Source: Prevotella sp. (GTDB taxonomy: Bacteria > Bacteroidota > Bacteroidia > Bacteroidales > Bacteroidaceae). From it: DNA of 44,184 bases. The notes below the pieces were generated by a model. That model saw only the letters and a program-made list of their open reading frames with translations. It did no database searches and was not told the origin of the DNA. Below, in pieces: positions 42,008-44,184 of this stretch. The stretch covers positions 1-44,184 of the forward strand of contig JAFYZT010000035.1 in assembly GCA_017548605.1 (NCBI GenBank). Reading direction: 5' to 3'. The position numbers were made by a program, and so were the translations under genes. Each line of letters starts with the position of its first letter. The first letter of the stretch is position 1.

Positions 42008-44039
42008 AAGCTTTATTATTTTTAAGTGAGATAAATATGCCGATGTATAGGAATCGGTCGCGCGACGCCGTGACGGGCCTGCCTGCCGTGTCGTAGCGGA
42101 AGATGTTGGTGCGGCCGAAGATATTATTCAGCGAGGTATAGACAATCACCTTCGGACTCACCAGGAAAGTGACATTCATGTCCACGCTGTTGTAATGGGG
42201 TGTTGTGCCGTTCTCGAAATGGCGTCCACTGGTAAATGACTCCGACAGTCCGAAAATCGTCTTACCCAAACCATATTTGGCAGTTATTCTGAGGTTGTGG
42301 CGAGAAGCATAATTGGGTGTCCGCAGACTGGTATAGTCTAGGTAGAGCCGTTCTGAGTCATTGAATGAGTAGGAGAGGGTGGTGGTGAGGTTCTTGATGA
42401 TGGAATGGTCTTCCAGAAAAAAGTCCACGCCGCGGCTCGTACCGTATCCGAGGGGTTGGTACAGTCCGTTTTCCAACAGGGGCAGCCGGTGGTATTTCTT
42501 CCAATAGGGCTCTATCCGCACAAGCGTGCTTGGTGTCTGATATTGTATCGAGAAAATGGCATGGTCGGCGGTGCTCTGGCGTTTCATCTCCTTGTTCTGG
42601 GCCAGATAGTCATCCTCTGCCGTCTGACTGTAGCGGCCTGCCACCAATGAGAACTGAAGCCTGTTATTCGGAATATAGCTGAGTGTGGCCCTGGGCATCA
42701 TGAGCCATTCGCCCGTCATCATCTCCGCTCTGGCGGAGAGATTGAGAAACAGACGTGGCACGATGCGCCACTGGGCATCAACATGGGAGGCCAGGATATG
42801 ATAGTCGAGATGGTAGTCGTAAACATCATATTTCATCGTGCTGTGGCGGATATAATCCTCTATGCCGGCAGACATTTTCAATGTATTGGAGCAAACCTTT
42901 CGTACTTCCGCCTTCAGGTGCACCTCGTTGCGGAAATTTCGATAGTGGTCTCCTGTAACCCTCGCATTGTCGATGTCGTTGAACACCGAAGAGTTGGCAA
43001 TGCCTGTGAAGAGTGAGAATCCATGACCTATAGTCGTTTTGTAAGTAACGTTCGCATAGATGTTATGTTCTTTGAGCGACAGTCTCCTACCGTCAATCTC
43101 TTGGCCCACGGACGTCAGGTCGTAGCCGACATACGATTTCAGAATGCTTGAGGCATTGAATTCCTTTTTATATTGAGCCTCGCCTGACAACTTGCGGTAT
43201 GGGCGGGTGTAAACGTTGCGTTCCTTGAACTGCCGGTTGTAGAGAGCCATGCTGGTCAGTGCGGCATTGAACGACAGCGAGCTGCTCTTGAAAGCCTTGG
43301 TGCCACCGATATTCCAGTCCACCAGTGATGCGCTGACACCATATTTATCGCTCGTTGCCATGTCGGTTGTCTCCATTGGTAGTACGGCAGAGAGAGCCTG
43401 ACCGTATTCACCGCCGTAACCGCCTAAGGAGAAGTTGATGCCTTTGAAGAGAAAGGGTGAGAAGCGTCCTCTTACGGCTGTATTCTCCGTCTCAGTAGAA
43501 TAGGGTACCAGCACGTGCATCCCATTGATGAATGTCTGACATTCGTCGCTCTCACCACCGCGTACATATAGTTTGCCACTCTCGCCCACGGTCTGTGTGC
43601 CGGGCAGGGTCTGCAGTGCCGCCACGATGTCGCCGCAGGAGTTGCCAGCCATCACCACGTCGAGGGCATCCATCGTTTTGAAGTTCTCACTCTTGCCGAA
43701 TCGGAAGGTGCTGGCCGTTACCACCACCTCATTGATGGTTGTGGCCCGCTCGTTCATACGGATGCTGAGGCCTGTCAACTGACTGCTGTCGGCTGTCAGC
43801 ATATAGTCATCAAATCCTATGAAGGTCACCTTGAGCGTCACCTCACCCGTCTTCGTCGTGGTGAAGGCGAATTGTCCGAGTGAGTCGGTCAGGCATCCGT
43901 CAATGGTACCCATTATAAATACGTTGGCACCTGCGAGCGGCTCTTTGCCGTCGCTCACGTTACCCGAGATAGTGGTCTGTGCAGCCACGTTCCAGGCAGC
44001 CAACAATAAGATGATGATATGTGTCAGTCGATGTTTCAT
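41988..44039 (-). CDS. TonB-dependent receptor with carboxypeptidase-like N-domain
   Basis: A 683-residue outer-membrane transporter. The signal peptide is MKHRLTHIIILLLAAWNVAAQ. A CarboxypepD_reg-like domain follows (TTISGNVSDGKEPLAGANVFIMGTIDGCLTDSLGQFAFTT), then the plug (VVAALQTLPGTQTVGESGKLYVRGGESDECQTFINGMHV), then a beta-barrel of alternating aromatic strands. It is shorter than SusC-type receptors and has no SusD partner, so it is more like siderophore, cobalamin or peptide receptors; the substrate is unknown. The ATG at 44039 lies right after a consensus promoter (TATCTTTGC at 44043-44051); the longer start at 44057 would lie upstream of the promoter box and is rejected. It overlaps the following TPR-like gene by 20 nt. 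Confidence 0.9.
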   Translation of the reverse strand: MKHRLTHIIILLLAAWNVAAQTTISGNVSDGKEPLAGANVFIMGTIDGCLTDSLGQFAFTTTKTGEVTLKVTFIGFDDYMLTADSSQLTGLSIRMNERATTINEVVVTASTFRFGKSENFKTMDALDVVMAGNSCGDIVAALQTLPGTQTVGESGKLYVRGGESDECQTFINGMHVLVPYSTETENTAVRGRFSPFLFKGINFSLGGYGGEYGQALSAVLPMETTDMATSDKYGVSASLVDWNIGGTKAFKSSSLSFNAALTSMALYNRQFKERNVYTRPYRKLSGEAQYKKEFNASSILKSYVGYDLTSVGQEIDGRRLSLKEHNIYANVTYKTTIGHGFSLFTGIANSSVFNDIDNARVTGDHYRNFRNEVHLKAEVRKVCSNTLKMSAGIEDYIRHSTMKYDVYDYHLDYHILASHVDAQWRIVPRLFLNLSARAEMMTGEWLMMPRATLSYIPNNRLQFSLVAGRYSQTAEDDYLAQNKEMKRQSTADHAIFSIQYQTPSTLVRIEPYWKKYHRLPLLENGLYQPLGYGTSRGVDFFLEDHSIIKNLTTTLSYSFNDSERLYLDYTSLRTPNYASRHNLRITAKYGLGKTIFGLSESFTSGRHFENGTTPHYNSVDMNVTFLVSPKVIVYTSLNNIFGRTNIFRYDTAGRPVTASRDRFLYIGIFISLKNNKAYDISNF

Positions 44040-44042
44040 GCC

Positions 44043-44075
44043 GCAAAGATACGGCACGTGTTTATATGCTCCAAA
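44043..44075 (-). promoter_or_regulatory. Promoter of the TonB-dependent receptor gene
   Basis: On the minus strand TTTG (44075-44072), 20 bp spacer, TATCTTTGC (44051-44043). The last base of the box is only 3 nt before the ATG (44039-44037), so transcription would start at or very near the start codon. Confidence 0.75.
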
Positions 44076-44184
44076 TTCCCGTGACAGACAGCTAAAACGA
44101 CTGACGGAAAACTATGTTCGTTGGTGAATGACTAAGAAAAATGACGAATGACTAAGCAATAAATTCCCTTAGTTTGGGTACGAA

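Overview
The window looks like chromosomal DNA of a Bacteroidota species, most likely Prevotellaceae; the genus is not resolved. The grounds are: promoter elements of the TTTG-N19/20-TAnnTTTG type in front of many genes, an almost complete lack of Shine-Dalgarno sites, a TonB-dependent receptor with a carboxypeptidase-like N-terminal domain, a PorZ-like protein, a DUF4254/glycosyltransferase pair, and an ammonium/PII/outer-membrane-barrel operon. No phage, insertion sequence, CRISPR array or rRNA was seen. One tRNA (Arg, anticodon CCG) is present.

Layout. 1-2.2 kb (minus): 5' part of a TPR lipoprotein gene, then DUF4254 and a GT9 heptosyltransferase-like gene. 2.4-4.9 kb (plus): PII regulator, AmtB and a beta-barrel protein, a nitrogen-assimilation operon. 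5.2-13.7 kb (plus): thioredoxin-like protein, leuS behind a triplicated promoter repeat, a YitT-family membrane protein, rdgB and a PorZ-like gene. 13.7-16 kb (minus): CapA-like lipoprotein and nadA. 16.0-16.5 kb: a gene-free AT-rich stretch with about ten DnaA-box-like nonamers, my candidate for the chromosomal origin. 16.5-20.2 kb (plus): ald and mutS. 20.2-20.8 kb: tRNA-Arg with duplicated 3' tails and hairpins. 20.9-28.3 kb (minus): lgt, ychF, a GH3 glycosidase and polA. 28.35-29.3 kb (plus): polyprenyl synthase. 29.4-36.1 kb (minus): mnmG, apt, uvrC, dtd, a MazG-like gene and deoC, with two parS-type sites on either side of apt. 36.3-39.9 kb (plus): fumarate reductase/succinate dehydrogenase C-A-B; the cytochrome b subunit ends in an unusual cysteine-repeat tail. 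40.1-40.8 kb: HigB/HigA toxin-antitoxin pair. 40.8-44 kb: a small lipoprotein, then (minus) a TonB-dependent receptor overlapping a TPR-like periplasmic protein.

Most genes are housekeeping: translation, DNA repair and replication, nucleotide hygiene, NAD synthesis, lipoprotein maturation and anaerobic respiration. The more unusual content lies between genes. A rich set of dispersed repeats includes GGGAGGG hairpin/G-quadruplex elements next to stop codons, AGnAGTTA octamers, CYTAGGATR decamers and AAcAyTC heptamers; one heptamer array lies inside lgt. The DnaA-box cluster and the two parS sites 17 kb away together suggest an origin-proximal region. All assignments come from reading the sequence and recalled family knowledge; no database search was run.
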